Below are positions 23,411 through 24,579 of a stretch of 24,579 bases of DNA, piece by piece. The stretch is from Pseudomonadota bacterium. GTDB taxonomy: Bacteria > Desulfobacterota > Desulfarculia > Desulfarculales > Desulfarculaceae. The position numbers were made by a program, and so were the translations under genes. The DNA lies in the NCBI GenBank assembly GCA_018902755.1, contig JAHIQI010000014.1, forward strand, positions 1 to 24,579, in the 5' to 3' direction. Under the pieces are notes generated by a model. It was not told the DNA's origin. It ran no database searches and saw nothing but the letters and a program-made list of their open reading frames with translations. Position 1 is the first letter of the stretch; each line of letters opens with the position of its first letter.

Positions 23411-23842
23411 ATGTCTGCAACGCGTATAGCCCGCGCCCTGGCCGCCCTGGCCCTCTTGGCCCTTTTGGGCGGCTGCGCCGAGGTCGGCAAATCCGTGCCC
23501 CAGGAGTGGAGCGCGGCCTTGAAGGACGGCCAGAAGCGCTACGTCTTGACCAGCGGCCTGAACCTGCGCGAGTGCCCCACCAACACCTGCCGCATCCTGG
23601 CGGTGCTGCGCCATGGGGAACTGGTATTGACCACCGGCGAGAAGAAGGGCTGGTCCTACGTGGAGGCCGCGGTCAGCGGCAAGCGGGGCTGGGTGGCCAG
23701 CCGCTACCTGGGCGCCGCCCCCGGCCAGACCCCGCCGCCCAGCGCGGCCAAGTCCCCGGCCGAGCCGCCCCCTCTGCCCAAGGAGCAGTGGGGCGCGCCG
23801 GGCGCGACCCCACCCCCGGTCAAGGAGCAATACGGGAAATAG
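23411..23842 (+). CDS. SH3b-domain lipoprotein
   Basis: 143 aa. A lipoprotein signal peptide with lipobox LLGGC (Cys about residue 22) anchors it to a membrane. A bacterial SH3 domain follows (about 35-95): LTSGLNLRECPTNTCRIL, then VLTTGEKKGWSYVEA and GWVASRYL. Such domains usually bind peptidoglycan or peptides. The C-terminal ~45 residues are Pro-rich and contain two KEQxG-type motifs. I chose ATG 23411 because GAGGAAG lies 6 nt upstream and the signal peptide starts cleanly; in-frame ATGs at 23393 and 23396 overlap the TPR stop and would add six residues. It is the last gene of the operon. Confidence 0.9.
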   Translation: MSATRIARALAALALLALLGGCAEVGKSVPQEWSAALKDGQKRYVLTSGLNLRECPTNTCRILAVLRHGELVLTTGEKKGWSYVEAAVSGKRGWVASRYLGAAPGQTPPPSAAKSPAEPPPLPKEQWGAPGATPPPVKEQYGK

Positions 23843-23909
23843 CCACGCTCAGTGCTGAAGGCCTCTCCTGGCGCCTTGTTTGTTTATCGGATCATGGTTC
23901 GGGCCAACC

Positions 23910-24032
23910 ACGGCACAGCCAGGCATCGGCAGACAAGGCGACCGGCACGCGAGGGCCGCAGGCGTAGTCTGGTGCTACGCCGAGGCCCGAGCGCGGCCGG
24001 CAACGCCGTATGCCGGCCGCTGGCGCAGCCGG
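23910..24032 (-). repeat. Structured 3'-end element, copy 5 (123 bp)
   Basis: It starts ACGGCACAGCCAGG (first base differs from consensus) and ends CTGGCGCAGCCGG. The central stem is GCGTAG/CTACGC with a 7-nt loop, the next stem GGGCC/GGCCC, and the third CCGGC/GCCGG, all paired with copy-specific bases. Its end lies 12 nt past the stop of the minus-strand gene ending at 24045. Confidence 0.83.
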
Positions 24033-24044
24033 TAGCTGGAAGCC

Positions 24045-24579
24045 TTAAGGTTTGGTAAAGCGGAAGCTGTCCACCACCCGCTGGAAAGCCCCCAGGTTGG
24101 CCTTGTAGATGGGCGTGGGCGCGCTGTAGCTGATCAGGAAAAGATGGCGCCCCCTTTCCATCCCCACCTGGGCGTGGCCGAACTCCACAGGTTGCCTGGC
24201 CAGGTCATTGGCCTGGTAGGAGGCCAGGAAATATGGGGCCTGCTGACCGGCCATGGTCACTTCGCCCTTTTTGAGTATCTTGCCCTGGGGCACCTGGCTT
24301 ATCTGGGCCACCATGGCCTTCATCTGAGCCATCAAGGTGGTTCCGCCCGCCTGCTTGTCGATGATCTGCACCACCAGGGACACCTCGTTGGCCGGGATGC
24401 CCTTGGGGCCGCTGATCAGGTAGTCCTTGGTCTTGGTGAGCTGCCAGCCCCAGGCGCTGGGGATCTGGAAGGCGAAGCCGAAGTTGGGCTCGTTGATCTC
24501 CTTGTAGCCCTGGGCCACCGGGGCGGGGGCCGCCGGGGCCGCGGGCGGGGCGCCCAGGGCCACGGGCGCGGGGGCCGGA
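24045..24579 (-). CDS. PsbP/DUF1795-like domain protein, 5' end outside window
   Basis: At least 178 residues; the frame stays open to the window edge, so the true start and any signal peptide lie beyond base 24579. A GTG at 24563 falls inside a Pro/Ala-rich linker and is unlikely to be the start. After the linker comes one PsbP/DUF1795-like domain (NFGFAFQIPSAWGWQL, SGPKG, SLVVQIID, HLFLISYSAP, VVDSFRF), matching the N-terminal domain of the 1208-aa protein in order and spacing. It is probably exported; function unknown. It is convergent with the SH3b lipoprotein gene, with structured element copy 5 between them. Confidence 0.85.
   Translation of the reverse strand, partial: PAPAPVALGAPPAAPAAPAPVAQGYKEINEPNFGFAFQIPSAWGWQLTKTKDYLISGPKGIPANEVSLVVQIIDKQAGGTTLMAQMKAMVAQISQVPQGKILKKGEVTMAGQQAPYFLASYQANDLARQPVEFGHAQVGMERGRHLFLISYSAPTPIYKANLGAFQRVVDSFRFTKP

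Noticed and set aside
105..24032. CRISPR array from repeated ~121-bp units
   Set aside because: Units are dispersed, long, self-complementary and without regular spacers; no cas genes are present.

Overview
The window is GC-rich, densely coded bacterial chromosome. The gene content suggests an anaerobic Gram-negative organism, most likely a Desulfobacterota (deltaproteobacterial) lineage. It has several 4Fe-4S proteins, an iron-sulfur nitroreductase, a c-type-haem DUF3365 protein, outer-membrane porins and a REC-PAS-PAS-GGDEF-EAL regulator. The taxonomic call is an inference from gene families and repeat types; no rRNA or tRNA gene is present to anchor it.

Layout. 1-236: a large inverted repeat plus the first copy of a ~121-bp structured repeat. 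237-1370 (-): a 4Fe-4S protein with a poly-cysteine run. 1371-2077: a nest of dispersed repeats. 2078-7186 (-): a tight five-gene operon, TetR regulator > ThDP-dependent acetolactate-synthase-like enzyme > BASS-family transporter > NAD-dependent epimerase/dehydratase > short-chain dehydrogenase. 7187-7967: a second repeat nest. 7968-9428 (-): ferredoxin-nitroreductase fusion preceded by a two-helix HAMP protein, divergent from a periplasmic DUF3365 haem protein (9601-10176, +). 10190-12026: an LbtU-type siderophore porin divergent from a DtxR-family metalloregulator, which suggests metal-controlled uptake. 12023-13381 (-): DUF2254 membrane protein. 13722-16063 (+): exported DUF3089 hydrolase-fold protein, a clear intrinsic terminator, then an OprD-like porin. 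16291-18794 (+): a c-di-GMP signalling protein broken by a one-base frameshift at the start of its EAL domain. 19035-23842 (+): an operon of three exported proteins, namely a 1208-aa protein of unknown function with a PsbP/DUF1795-like N-terminus and a cysteine-rich C-terminus, a TPR protein, and an SH3b lipoprotein. 24045-24579 (-): a partial gene with the same PsbP-like domain.

The most striking non-coding signal is a ~121-bp element present in five full copies plus one partial copy. Copies differ in sequence but keep base pairing through compensatory changes. At all four places where a minus-strand transcription unit ends with free space behind it, one copy begins only 4-12 nt after the stop codon. 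This looks like a conserved 3'-UTR RNA structure or a mobile element that targets gene ends. Two ~224-bp MITE-like elements with terminal inverted repeats and two other palindromic repeat families fill the remaining intergenic space.
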